From Pedobacter nototheniae (GTDB lineage: Bacteria; Bacteroidota; Bacteroidia; Sphingobacteriales; Sphingobacteriaceae), in NCBI RefSeq assembly GCF_004335085.1, contig NZ_RQRS01000025.1, positions 26,747-90,746 of the forward strand: a DNA stretch of 64,000 nucleotides. Direction: 5' to 3'. This document shows, piece after piece, positions 17,883 to 25,173 of the stretch. Numbering within the stretch: position 1 is the first letter of the stretch; each line of letters opens with the position of its first letter. Position numbers and translations under genes: made by a program. The notes beneath the pieces were generated by a model. That model had not been told where the DNA came from and ran no database searches. It saw only the letters and a program-made list of their open reading frames with translations.

Positions 17883-18353
17883 ATGTCTGAAGAACAAGAA
17901 AATCAACCAATCGAGCCAATTAGGAACGAATCAAATGCTGTAGAACCAATAAGTAATGGTCCTGGCCAGCCACCACCATTTCAACAACCACCACCATTTG
18001 GTCAGTTCGGAGGAGGAATGGGACAACCGAATTTGCCTAATGCTACTATTGCATTAGTTTTAGGTATTTTATCTATTCCAGGCTGTTGCTGCTACGGTAT
18101 AGGTTTGGTATTTGGAATTATTGCTTGGGTTTTATCAAATGGGGATATTAAAAAATATAACCTTAACCCTAATGGCTATTCATTATCATCTTATAAAAAT
18201 ACCAAAGCAGGTAAAATTTGTGCCATCATAGGTGTTGTTTTAAGCGCATTATACATCATTCTTTTAGTTGTATCTATTGCAATTTTTGGATGGGCTGCAC
18301 TTAGAGATCCTCAGATGATGAAAGAGTTATTGCAACAAAAAGGTCTTCAGTAA
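17883..18353 (+). CDS. CCC-motif membrane protein (DUF4190-like)
   Basis: The 156-residue protein has an acidic, Pro/Gln/Gly-rich N-terminal tail (about 1-55, with repeated QPPPF). Two membrane helices follow. The first carries the CCC motif (GILSIPGCCCYGIGLVFGII) and the second is AIIGVVLSALYIILLVVSIA. Members are widespread in Bacteroidota with no assigned function. It is the last gene of the run that begins at lptB and ends in the terminator at 18391-18416. Confidence 0.85.
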   Translation: MSEEQENQPIEPIRNESNAVEPISNGPGQPPPFQQPPPFGQFGGGMGQPNLPNATIALVLGILSIPGCCCYGIGLVFGIIAWVLSNGDIKKYNLNPNGYSLSSYKNTKAGKICAIIGVVLSALYIILLVVSIAIFGWAALRDPQMMKELLQQKGLQ

Positions 18354-18390
18354 GAGACTTATAACTTTTTAATTTTACCTTAAAAATATA

Positions 18391-18422
18391 AATCGAACAG
18401 TTTCTACTGTTCGATTTTCTTA
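18391..18422 (+). terminator. Terminator of the lptB-to-CCC gene run
   Basis: AATCGAACAGT (18391-18401) and ACTGTTCGATT (18406-18416) form a perfect 11-bp stem with a TTCT loop, followed by TTTCTTATT. The T-run overlaps the -7 box of the next gene. Confidence 0.85.
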
Positions 18423-18428
18423 TTTTTG
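18421..18428 (+). promoter_or_regulatory. -7 element (TAnnTTTG) for the bacilliredoxin gene
   Basis: TATTTTTG is an exact consensus match and lies 35 nt before the ATG at 18464, directly after the terminator. No convincing TTG lies 19-21 nt upstream, where the terminator stem sits. Confidence 0.6.
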
Positions 18429-18463
18429 TACGTTGAAATTGTAAATAATAAAAACGAAGATAA

Positions 18464-18874
18464 ATGTATCCAGAATATTTAGTAGAACCAATGCGTAAGG
18501 AATTAACTAACGTAGGTTTTGAAGAATTAAAAAATGCAGAAGAAGTAGATCAGGCAATTAAAGGTGAAGGAACCGTTTTAGTGGTTGTAAATTCAGTTTG
18601 TGGTTGTGCGGCAGCAAATGCTCGCCCTGCAGCAAGAGCAGCAGCAGCTCATGAAAAACACCCTGATAAATTGGTTACTGTATTTGCAGGAATGGAAAAA
18701 GAAGCAGTAGATCAAGCTAGAAATTACATGATGCCTTTCCCTCCATCTTCGCCAGCTATGGCTTTGTTTAAAGATGGTAAATTGGTGCATATGATTGAGC
18801 GCCATCAAATTGAAGGTAGACCAGCGCAAATGATTGCTGATAATTTAATCGGTGCATTTGAGCAATATTGCTAA
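18464..18874 (+). CDS. BrxA/BrxB-family bacilliredoxin (YphP/YqiW type)
   Basis: The 136-residue thioredoxin-like protein has the family CGC active site (NSVCGCAAANARP, Cys46 and Cys48) and a terminal Cys136. Segments PDKLVTVFAGMEKEAVDQAR and MIERHQIEGRPAQMIADNL match the DUF1094 family. In Firmicutes such proteins remove bacillithiol from oxidised proteins. Whether this organism makes bacillithiol or uses another thiol is unknown. The gene is monocistronic with its own promoter. Confidence 0.9.
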   Translation: MYPEYLVEPMRKELTNVGFEELKNAEEVDQAIKGEGTVLVVVNSVCGCAAANARPAARAAAAHEKHPDKLVTVFAGMEKEAVDQARNYMMPFPPSSPAMALFKDGKLVHMIERHQIEGRPAQMIADNLIGAFEQYC

Positions 18875-18883
18875 AAGTATTTT

Positions 18884-18911
18884 CCCAAATCTCCTGAAAA
18901 GGGGATTTGGG
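18884..18911. terminator. Hairpin between convergent bacilliredoxin and cdaA genes
   Basis: CCCAAATCTCC (18884-18894) pairs with GGGGATTTGGG (18901-18911), 11 bp with one G-T pair. T-runs are weak on both strands, so it is a moderate candidate for a bidirectional terminator. Confidence 0.5.
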
Positions 18912-18916
18912 ATTGA

Positions 18917-19720
18917 TTAAAAATCTTTATTGAGCAATTTTTCAAGCTCACCAAAAGAAACATTCATTCTTACTCTACCTTGCTTAGCGTAAGATATTTC
19001 TCCAGTTTCTTCTGATATAATAACCGCCACAGCGTCTGTAGTTTCCGAAACACCAATGCCAGCTCTATGTCTTAATCCGAATTGCGCAGGCAGTTGGTCG
19101 TTATCCGTTAAAGGTAGAATGCAACTGGCACTTTTAATTTTATTTTCTGAAATAACAACAGCTCCATCATGCAGCGGGCTATTTTTTTGAAATATACTTT
19201 CTAATAAGCGTTTTGAAATTTTCGCATCCACAACCTCACAGCTATTGGCGAAAAATTGTTCATCGTAAAACTTAACAAACACAATTAAAGCACCCGTTCT
19301 GGTTTTTTTCATGCTTTTACAGGCATCAATAATTGGTTTTATACGGGCCAGGTTGTTTCTTTCTATTTCCTTACGCCCAAATAAATAACCCCACCAAGCT
19401 TTGTTCTTTTGTAAAAAAGCATTTTTTCCAATCAATAAAAGGAAACGTCGAATTTCTGGATGAAAAATTACAATTAATGCAATAATACCCACGCTCATAA
19501 ATTTCTCTATGATGGCAGTTAAAAGCTTCATATGCAAGGCATCAACCACTCTATAAAAAATGGCGATGATAAGCATTCCTACCAATAAATTTACAGCTAA
19601 CGTGTTGCGAATAAGCGTGTAAACATAGTAGATGAGCAGTGCAACCAGTACAATATCTATAACATCGGTAACTGTAAATTTTACAAAATCGAAATCTAAT
19701 GCTGTTTTCATCACAGGCAA
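18917..19720 (-). CDS. cdaA: Membrane diadenylate cyclase CdaA
   Basis: CdaA condenses two ATP to cyclic di-AMP, which controls potassium and osmotic balance. The 267-residue protein has three N-terminal membrane helices (about 18-35, 42-58, 72-88). Its DisA_N domain carries HDGAVVI (DGA 185-187) and RHRAGIG (217-223), the ATP-binding and catalytic motifs. It follows folP on the same strand with a 97-bp gap that contains a hairpin. The CdaR gene of Firmicutes operons is absent, as in other Bacteroidota to my knowledge. The partner phosphodiesterase is not in the window. Confidence 0.95.
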   Translation of the reverse strand: MPVMKTALDFDFVKFTVTDVIDIVLVALLIYYVYTLIRNTLAVNLLVGMLIIAIFYRVVDALHMKLLTAIIEKFMSVGIIALIVIFHPEIRRFLLLIGKNAFLQKNKAWWGYLFGRKEIERNNLARIKPIIDACKSMKKTRTGALIVFVKFYDEQFFANSCEVVDAKISKRLLESIFQKNSPLHDGAVVISENKIKSASCILPLTDNDQLPAQFGLRHRAGIGVSETTDAVAVIISEETGEISYAKQGRVRMNVSFGELEKLLNKDF

Positions 19721-19781
19721 TTTATGAAATTAAGTCCTTAGTCCAAAGTAAGAGCATCTTTGTATGCTTAAAATGGTTGTT

Positions 19782-19808
19782 TTGCTTTAAGAAATTGGCT
19801 TAAAGCAA
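19782..19808. other. 10-bp hairpin in the folP-cdaA gap
   Basis: TTGCTTTAAG (19782-19791) and CTTAAAGCAA (19799-19808) form a perfect 10-bp stem with a 7-nt loop just after the folP stop. No T-run follows on either strand, so it looks more like an mRNA stability or attenuation element than a simple terminator. Confidence 0.45.
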
Positions 19809-19817
19809 TGAGTGAAT

Positions 19818-20669
19818 TTAACCTAACTGTGCAATCAATTCTACGCACTCTACAGCTTCTTTAACATCATGAACCCTTAAAATACCAGCACCTTTTTGCA
19901 AGGCAATGGTGTTTAGTACACTGGTTCCGTTTAAGGATTCTGCAGCTGTTATTTTTAAAACTTTATGGATCATGCCTTTTCGTGAAAAGCCAACCAGCAC
20001 AGGCAACTGCAATATTTTAAATTCCTGCATTTGATTTAGTAGTTCATAATTATGCGCAATCGTTTTACCAAATCCAAAACCGGGATCAATAATTATGTCA
20101 TGAACTTTTAAGGCTTTAAGCGCTGCAATTTTCTTTGCCAAATAATCAATAACTTCTAATAAAACATTTTGATAAACAGGATTTTGCTGCATGGTTTGAG
20201 GCGTGCCCTGCATATGCATTATAATATAGGGTACTTGTAAACGCGCAACGGTTTCAAACATCAATTCGTCCATATCACCAGCAGCAATATCATTTATGAT
20301 GTGCGCACCGGCTAAAATTGTATTTTCAGCAACCTTTGCTCTAAAAGTATCCACAGAAATTATAGCTTCAGGAAATGTTTTTACTAAAGCTTCAATAACT
20401 GGAACAAGCCTGTCAATTTCCTCATTCGCTTCAACATCTTTAGCACCTGGTCTGGAAGAATAGCCACCAATATCAATAAAAGTAGCGCCCTCATTTAAAA
20501 ACTGTTCGGTCTTTTTTAAAGCTTCATCAATAGAATTTGTTCGGCTGTTACTGTAAAAGGAATCAGGAGTAATATTTAAAATGCCCATTACTTTGGGCTT
20601 AGACAAATCAATTAGTTTGCCTTTGATATTAATACTTTGCTTAGGTTCAAAAAAGTTTTTTTGTGGCAT
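19818..20669 (-). CDS. folP: Dihydropteroate synthase
   Basis: FolP joins p-aminobenzoate to hydroxymethyl-dihydropterin diphosphate in folate synthesis and is the sulfonamide target. The 283-residue protein shows MGILNITPDSF (28-38), FIDIGGYSSRPGA near residue 64, the IISVDTFRA strand, HIINDIAAGD, IIMHMQGTPQTMQ, IIDPGFGFGKT and PVLVGFSRK. These are the standard pterin-binding segments in order. It lies upstream of cdaA on the same strand, an order I recall from other Bacteroidota. Confidence 0.96.
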   Translation of the reverse strand: MPQKNFFEPKQSINIKGKLIDLSKPKVMGILNITPDSFYSNSRTNSIDEALKKTEQFLNEGATFIDIGGYSSRPGAKDVEANEEIDRLVPVIEALVKTFPEAIISVDTFRAKVAENTILAGAHIINDIAAGDMDELMFETVARLQVPYIIMHMQGTPQTMQQNPVYQNVLLEVIDYLAKKIAALKALKVHDIIIDPGFGFGKTIAHNYELLNQMQEFKILQLPVLVGFSRKGMIHKVLKITAAESLNGTSVLNTIALQKGAGILRVHDVKEAVECVELIAQLG

Positions 20670-20734
20670 AATAAACCCTTTCGGGATTTGGGTTTCGCTT
20701 TAAAAATGTATCTTTAGCTTTTGTTTTTTCGATA

Positions 20735-20742
20735 CAAAAATA
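20735..20742 (-). promoter_or_regulatory. -7 element (TAnnTTTG) for folP
   Basis: On the minus strand the sequence reads TATTTTTG, an exact consensus match 65 nt before the folP start at 20669. On the opposite strand, TATCTTTA (20709-20716) is a near-match that could serve the divergent DUF1599 gene. Confidence 0.5.
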
Positions 20743-20762
20743 CACTAAAAACTAAATAATAA

Positions 20763-21314
20763 TTGGCTTTGGCAGAAACAAATACCTCTACAGAATTTGA
20801 TCAAGTAATCAGCGTTTGCAGATCATTATTTTTAAAGAAAACTAAAGATTATGGTACCGCATGGCGCATTTTAAGACCAAGCTCTATCACCGATCAGATT
20901 TTTATTAAAGCACAAAGAATCCGTACTTTAGAAGAAAAAAAAATTAGTAAGGTTGGAGAAAATATCACTTCAGAATACATTGGTATTATTAACTATTGTG
21001 TAATTGCGATGATGCAATTAGAGTTAACAGATACCGACCCAACAGAACTTCCTTACCAATTTGTTGAAGATTCTTTTAATGAAAAAGTAACCGAAACAAA
21101 GGATTTAATGTTTGCTAAAAATCACGATTACGGAGAGGCTTGGAGAGATATGCGAGTGAGCTCTTTAACAGATTTGATTTTAATGAAGATATTCAGAGTT
21201 AAACAAATTGAAGATAACGAAGGGCAAACACTTGCTTCAGAAGGGGTAAAGGCAAACTACCAGGATATGTTAAACTATTCGGTATTTGCTTTGATTAAGC
21301 TAGGAACCGCTTAG
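20763..21314 (+). CDS. DUF1599 protein with internal duplication, TTG start
   Basis: The 183-residue cytoplasmic protein is made of two copies of one module: FLKKTKDYGTAWRILRPSSITDQIFIKAQRI (about 24-54) and MFAKNHDYGEAWRDMRVSSLTDLILMKIFRV (about 114-144). Both carry the DYGxAWRxxRxSSxTD motif. The fold resembles all-alpha NTP pyrophosphohydrolases by helix pattern, which is inference. A TAA immediately precedes the TTG at 20763 and no ATG is available near the conserved region, so TTG is the likely start. It is divergent from folP and precedes a BT_3928-like gene. Confidence 0.85.
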   Translation: MALAETNTSTEFDQVISVCRSLFLKKTKDYGTAWRILRPSSITDQIFIKAQRIRTLEEKKISKVGENITSEYIGIINYCVIAMMQLELTDTDPTELPYQFVEDSFNEKVTETKDLMFAKNHDYGEAWRDMRVSSLTDLILMKIFRVKQIEDNEGQTLASEGVKANYQDMLNYSVFALIKLGTA

Positions 21315-21393
21315 GTTTTTAATAAGAAGCACATCACGTTGGTCGTGTTTCCAGAATTTAACCGTAAAGAACCATAAAAAATAATTGTACTCT

Positions 21394-22545
21394 ATGAAAA
21401 ATACGCTATTAACCATTTCAAGAATTTTTGTAGGTGCGCTTTTTATTTTCTCAGGATTAATAAAAGCAAACGATCCACTTGGGTTTGGCTATAAACTGCA
21501 AGAGTATTTTGAAGTTTTTCATATGGATTTTCTCAGTGGAATGGCTACAGGTATTGCTATTTTACTGTGTACTTTAGAAATTGTTTTAGGTGCCTTACTA
21601 CTTTTAGGTTTCTGGGGTAAAAAAGTAGCTTGGGGTTTATTACTTTTAATTATATTTTTTACCCTTTTAACATTTGTTTCTGCAGCATTTAAAGTGGTAA
21701 CTAGTTGCGGTTGCTTTGGTGATGCCATTCCGCTTACCCCGTGGCAATCTTTTGGTAAGGACTTAATTTTGCTGGTTTTAATCCTCTATATTTTCTTTAA
21801 AAAAGAGTTTATTAATCCAGTAACAATTAAACCTTCAACACAGCGAAATATAGCTCTTATAGTTACTTTTGCCTCTTTATTTTTTGGCTTGTTTACTTAC
21901 AACTTTTTACCGATTATAGATTTTCTCCCTTATAAAGTGGGAGTACATATTCCGTCACTTATGGTTATCCCTCCAGGAGAAAAACCCGATGAATATCAGA
22001 TCATGTATCACCTGAAGAATAAAAAAACTAAGGAAGAGAAAGATATGAGTGATAAGGATTACCTTAAAACGGAGATTTGGAAAGATAATAATTGGGAAAT
22101 TATAGGTGAGCCGACTAAAAAATTAATTAAAGAAGGCTTTTCTCCAAAAATTAAAGATTTAATTATTACCGATGCCTCAGGTACGGATTATACCAAAGAA
22201 TTAATTGAAAACCCATATTACAGCTTGGTTTTTGTTGCCTATAACTTACACGATACTAATTTAAAAGCAATAGGCGATTTAAATGCTTTGGCTATAAATG
22301 CAACGCAGCAATTTAATATTCGTACGGTTTTATTAACCTCTAATTCTGCACAGGACGCTGCTGAATTTATAAAGCAAAATAATCTTTTCTCAGAAGTGTT
22401 TTTTGCTGATGCTGTTCCTTTAAAAAGTATGGTGAGGGCAAATCCTGGTATATTACTTTTAAAAAATGGTGTAGTAGTTAATAAATGGCATTATCATAAT
22501 ATGCCGTCATTTGATGAACTTTCTAAAAAATATTTCGGTAAATAA
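21394..22545 (+). CDS. BT_3928-type protein: DoxX/MauE-like membrane domain plus thioredoxin-like domain
   Basis: The 383-residue protein has four membrane helices in the first 145 residues (DoxX/MauE-like, with IFSGLIKANDPLGFGYKLQEYFE) and a fifth helix near 155-170. A soluble domain from about residue 250 to the end has a thioredoxin-like strand pattern and lacks a CxxC. A Cys pair (SCGCFGD) lies in a membrane-proximal loop. MauE-like proteins help disulfide chemistry in other bacteria; the role here is unknown. The ATG at 21394 is preferred to the upstream TTG at 21385. It overlaps the ABC permease gene by one base (TAATG). Confidence 0.8.
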   Translation: MKNTLLTISRIFVGALFIFSGLIKANDPLGFGYKLQEYFEVFHMDFLSGMATGIAILLCTLEIVLGALLLLGFWGKKVAWGLLLLIIFFTLLTFVSAAFKVVTSCGCFGDAIPLTPWQSFGKDLILLVLILYIFFKKEFINPVTIKPSTQRNIALIVTFASLFFGLFTYNFLPIIDFLPYKVGVHIPSLMVIPPGEKPDEYQIMYHLKNKKTKEEKDMSDKDYLKTEIWKDNNWEIIGEPTKKLIKEGFSPKIKDLIITDASGTDYTKELIENPYYSLVFVAYNLHDTNLKAIGDLNALAINATQQFNIRTVLLTSNSAQDAAEFIKQNNLFSEVFFADAVPLKSMVRANPGILLLKNGVVVNKWHYHNMPSFDELSKKYFGK

Positions 22546-23603
22546 TGATGTTTCGTTATGCCTTAAAAAAACTTTTATATGGATTAGCTGTAATGGCTGG
22601 TGTTGTGCTAATCGTTTTTTTATTGTTTAATATTTTACCCGGCGATCCGGCAAGAATGACGATGGGGCAGCGAGCCGATGTTCAATCTTTAGAAGCCGTT
22701 AGAAAAGAATTTGGCTTGGATCGATCCAAACCTGTACAGTTTATTCTTTACGTAAATGATCTTTCTCCTGTAAGTGTTTTAGATAATAATGCTGCAACAC
22801 AACAAAAATATCATTATGCAAAAATATTAGGCTTTGGTGAAAAAGCTTTAGTATTTAAATGGCCATACCTGCGAAGTTCTTATCAAACTAAAAGAGATGT
22901 TACCGCAATACTTTCTGAAACGGTACCCAATACTTTTGTACTGGCACTTACCGCCATGATTTTTGCAACGTTAATAGGAGTTTTCTTAGGAGTATTATCT
23001 GCCGTATACAAAGATAGTTGGATAGATAAAGCCGCAAATAGTTTTGCCATTTTAGGAATATCCGCCCCATCGTTTTTCGCAGGAATTATTATTGCCTGGC
23101 TCTTTGGCTTTGTTTTAAGTAATTACACAGGTTTAAGAATGAGTGGTAGTTTATATAGTTACGATCCTTTTAAAGGTGAAATACTTACCCTAAGAAATTT
23201 GTGGCTACCCATGGTTACTTTAGGCCTTAGACCTTTAGCTATAATTGTGCAATTAACCCGAAGTGCAATGCTCGATGTATTGGCTCAAGATTATATCCGT
23301 ACAGCAAGAGCAAAAGGACTTAGTAAAAATGCTATAATATATAAACATGCCTTAAAAAACGCATTAAATCCAGTAATTACAGCAATTTCGGGTTGGTTTG
23401 CTTCTTTGCTGGCAGGCTCATTCTTTGTAGAATATATTTTTGGATATAATGGGCTAGGTCGCACAACGGTAACAGCTTTAGAAATGTCTGATTTTCCTGT
23501 GGTAATGGGTTCTATATTATTTATTGCTTTTGTGTTTGTAATAATTAATATTCTGGTAGATATTTTATATGCTTACGTAGATCCAAGAGTGAAATTAAGT
23601 TAA
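22545..23603 (+). CDS. ABC transporter permease, OppB/DppB type, without partners
   Basis: The 352-residue protein has the peptide/nickel permease layout: an N-terminal helix with LFNILPGDPARM, a periplasmic domain (about 55-125), then five helices. The EAA loop contacting the ATPase is RTARAKGLSKNAIIYKHALKNALNPVI. The start overlaps the previous stop by one base (TAATG), and a DinB gene follows after 3 bp. A working importer needs a second permease, ATPases and a binding protein, none of which is in the window; they may be elsewhere on the chromosome. Confidence 0.92.
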   Translation: MMFRYALKKLLYGLAVMAGVVLIVFLLFNILPGDPARMTMGQRADVQSLEAVRKEFGLDRSKPVQFILYVNDLSPVSVLDNNAATQQKYHYAKILGFGEKALVFKWPYLRSSYQTKRDVTAILSETVPNTFVLALTAMIFATLIGVFLGVLSAVYKDSWIDKAANSFAILGISAPSFFAGIIIAWLFGFVLSNYTGLRMSGSLYSYDPFKGEILTLRNLWLPMVTLGLRPLAIIVQLTRSAMLDVLAQDYIRTARAKGLSKNAIIYKHALKNALNPVITAISGWFASLLAGSFFVEYIFGYNGLGRTTVTALEMSDFPVVMGSILFIAFVFVIINILVDILYAYVDPRVKLS

Positions 23604-23606
23604 GGC

Positions 23607-24050
23607 ATGTTAGAAGAAATTGTAAACTATACTGAAGCTGCAGATCAAAGGATTATTTCTGTTTTCAACTCCACAATTATTGCCATGCCCGAGGCAGAAA
23701 AATTATTTAGTCATGTATTAAATGCGCAACATATATGGGGCAAGCGTATTATTGGAGACAAACCGCTCTACGATGTGTGGCAAATTCAGCCTAAAGATTC
23801 CTTTGAAAAAATGTCAATAGATAATTTTATTCAAATCAGAGAAATACTAAAAAACATCCCTTTAAATCAGGTAATTAATTATTCTAATTCCAAAGGCGAT
23901 CAATATCAGAATAAGGCAGAAGAAATTTTATTTCATTTATTAAATCATTCTACTTATCATCGTGCCCAAATTGCTACTTTATTTAAAAAAGCAGGTTTAA
24001 AACCACCGGTAACGGATTATATCATGTTAAAACGAGATCATCAATTATGA
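23607..24050 (+). CDS. DinB-like metal-binding four-helix protein
   Basis: The 147-residue protein fits the DinB/YfiT fold, with histidines in FSHVLNAQHIWGKRI (helix 2) and HLLNHSTYHRAQIATLFKKAG (helix 4) forming a metal triad. Relatives include thiol transferases acting on mycothiol or bacillithiol, and proteins of unknown function. Together with the bacilliredoxin at 18464 and a second DinB protein at 62720 this might point to thiol metabolism, but that is only a suggestion. Its end overlaps aroK by 4 bp (ATGA). Confidence 0.82.
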   Translation: MLEEIVNYTEAADQRIISVFNSTIIAMPEAEKLFSHVLNAQHIWGKRIIGDKPLYDVWQIQPKDSFEKMSIDNFIQIREILKNIPLNQVINYSNSKGDQYQNKAEEILFHLLNHSTYHRAQIATLFKKAGLKPPVTDYIMLKRDHQL

Positions 24051-24559
24051 AGATTTTCCTTATAGGATTTATGGGCTGCGGTAAAAGCACAAAAGCAAAG
24101 CAACTGGCAAATCATTTAAATTGCCCAGTGATAGATCTTGATGCAGAAATTGTGCAAGCAACGGGTAAAACCATTGCAGAATATTTTGCTGAATTTGGCG
24201 AAAGTGGCTTTCGAAATTTGGAGCGCGAAACTTTAAAAACTTTTAATTATCCTGAAACCTGCGTGGTTGCAACTGGAGGCGGTTTACCATGTTTTTTTGA
24301 TAATATGGAATGGATGAACCAAAACGGTGCAACAATTTATCTGCACATGGAGCCTGCTGCTCTGGTATCAAGATTACACAACCGCCAAAAACGCCCATTG
24401 ATAAAAGATATGGACGATGAACAACTTCTTGAATTTATAAAAATGAAACTTCAGGAACGTGATCCTTTTTATACCAAAGCGCAAATTATTGTCAATGCAT
24501 TTGATTTGGATGCAGAAAAGCTGGAAGCAGAATTAAAAGCAAAGCACAAGCTTACCTAA
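24047..24559 (+). CDS. aroK: Shikimate kinase
   Basis: This enzyme phosphorylates shikimate at the 3-hydroxyl in aromatic amino acid synthesis. The 170-residue protein has the P-loop GFMGCGKS (7-14), the shikimate-binding DLDAEI, the GESGFRNLERETL segment, the GGGLP loop and the lid RQKRPLI. It is translationally coupled to the DinB gene. Other aro genes are not near. Confidence 0.93.
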   Translation: MKIFLIGFMGCGKSTKAKQLANHLNCPVIDLDAEIVQATGKTIAEYFAEFGESGFRNLERETLKTFNYPETCVVATGGGLPCFFDNMEWMNQNGATIYLHMEPAALVSRLHNRQKRPLIKDMDDEQLLEFIKMKLQERDPFYTKAQIIVNAFDLDAEKLEAELKAKHKLT

Positions 24560-24574
24560 ATCTGCTTTACACAA

Positions 24575-24982
24575 CTAAACTTTACTCTCGTTTTCCTGCT
24601 CAAATTGCTCCTCAATATATTTAATTTTCGTTTTTCCATGAGGCGTAGGTTCACCGTAATCGTTAATATTTACAAAAACAATCTTATCAATAGTCAGAAT
24701 GCTTTTGCGGGTAATTTTATTTCTTACCTCGCAACACATAGTGATTGATGTATTGCCGAAATTTGTTGCCGTTATACCCATTTCAATAATGTCACCTAGC
24801 TTTCCTGAGCTAACAAAGTTAATTTCAGACATATACTTTGTCACAACTTTTGGATTTTCTAATTGAACAATAGCATAAATAGCCGCCTCTTCATCGATCC
24901 ATTTTAAAAGACTACCACCAAACAAACCGCCATTTGGGTTTAAATCTTCAGGTTTTATCCATTTACGTGTGTGAAAATTCAT
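24575..24982 (-). CDS. Hotdog-fold acyl-CoA thioesterase (YciA/BFIT-like)
   Basis: The 135-residue protein has the hotdog signature GGLFGGSLLKWIDEEAAIYA (about 18-37), where the acidic residues after KW are catalytic in relatives. SGKLGDIIEMGITATNFGNTS and a basic tail follow. It would hydrolyse acyl-CoA, with unknown chain-length preference. It is convergent with aroK with a 15-bp gap. Confidence 0.88.
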   Translation of the reverse strand: MNFHTRKWIKPEDLNPNGGLFGGSLLKWIDEEAAIYAIVQLENPKVVTKYMSEINFVSSGKLGDIIEMGITATNFGNTSITMCCEVRNKITRKSILTIDKIVFVNINDYGEPTPHGKTKIKYIEEQFEQENESKV

Positions 24983-25092
24983 ATTATTTTATTTTGAATG
25001 AAAACATGCAAATAATGCATGGACAGTACACAAATTTAACTTTTTAAAAATTATTGTTTTTCAAATTAGCGTAATTCTTATTATATTTAAGA

Positions 25093-25173
25093 ATGGAATA
25101 TGTTGTAGCTCTTTTATTTATGGTGTTATCCACTGGGTGGATAAAATTTTATAAAGCGATTAAAAAGCTTTAA
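25093..25173 (+). CDS. Possible 26-residue membrane peptide
   Basis: A short frame starts ATG at 25093 and encodes a hydrophobic helix (YVVALLFMVLSTGW) followed by a cationic amphipathic end (IKFYKAIKKL). Its last 14 bp overlap the end of the convergent crtD-like gene. There is no Shine-Dalgarno site; a TATATTTA box (25083-25090) abuts the ATG, which would imply a leaderless message. The composition is like real one-helix membrane peptides but could arise by chance in AT-rich DNA. Confidence 0.25.
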   Translation: MEYVVALLFMVLSTGWIKFYKAIKKL

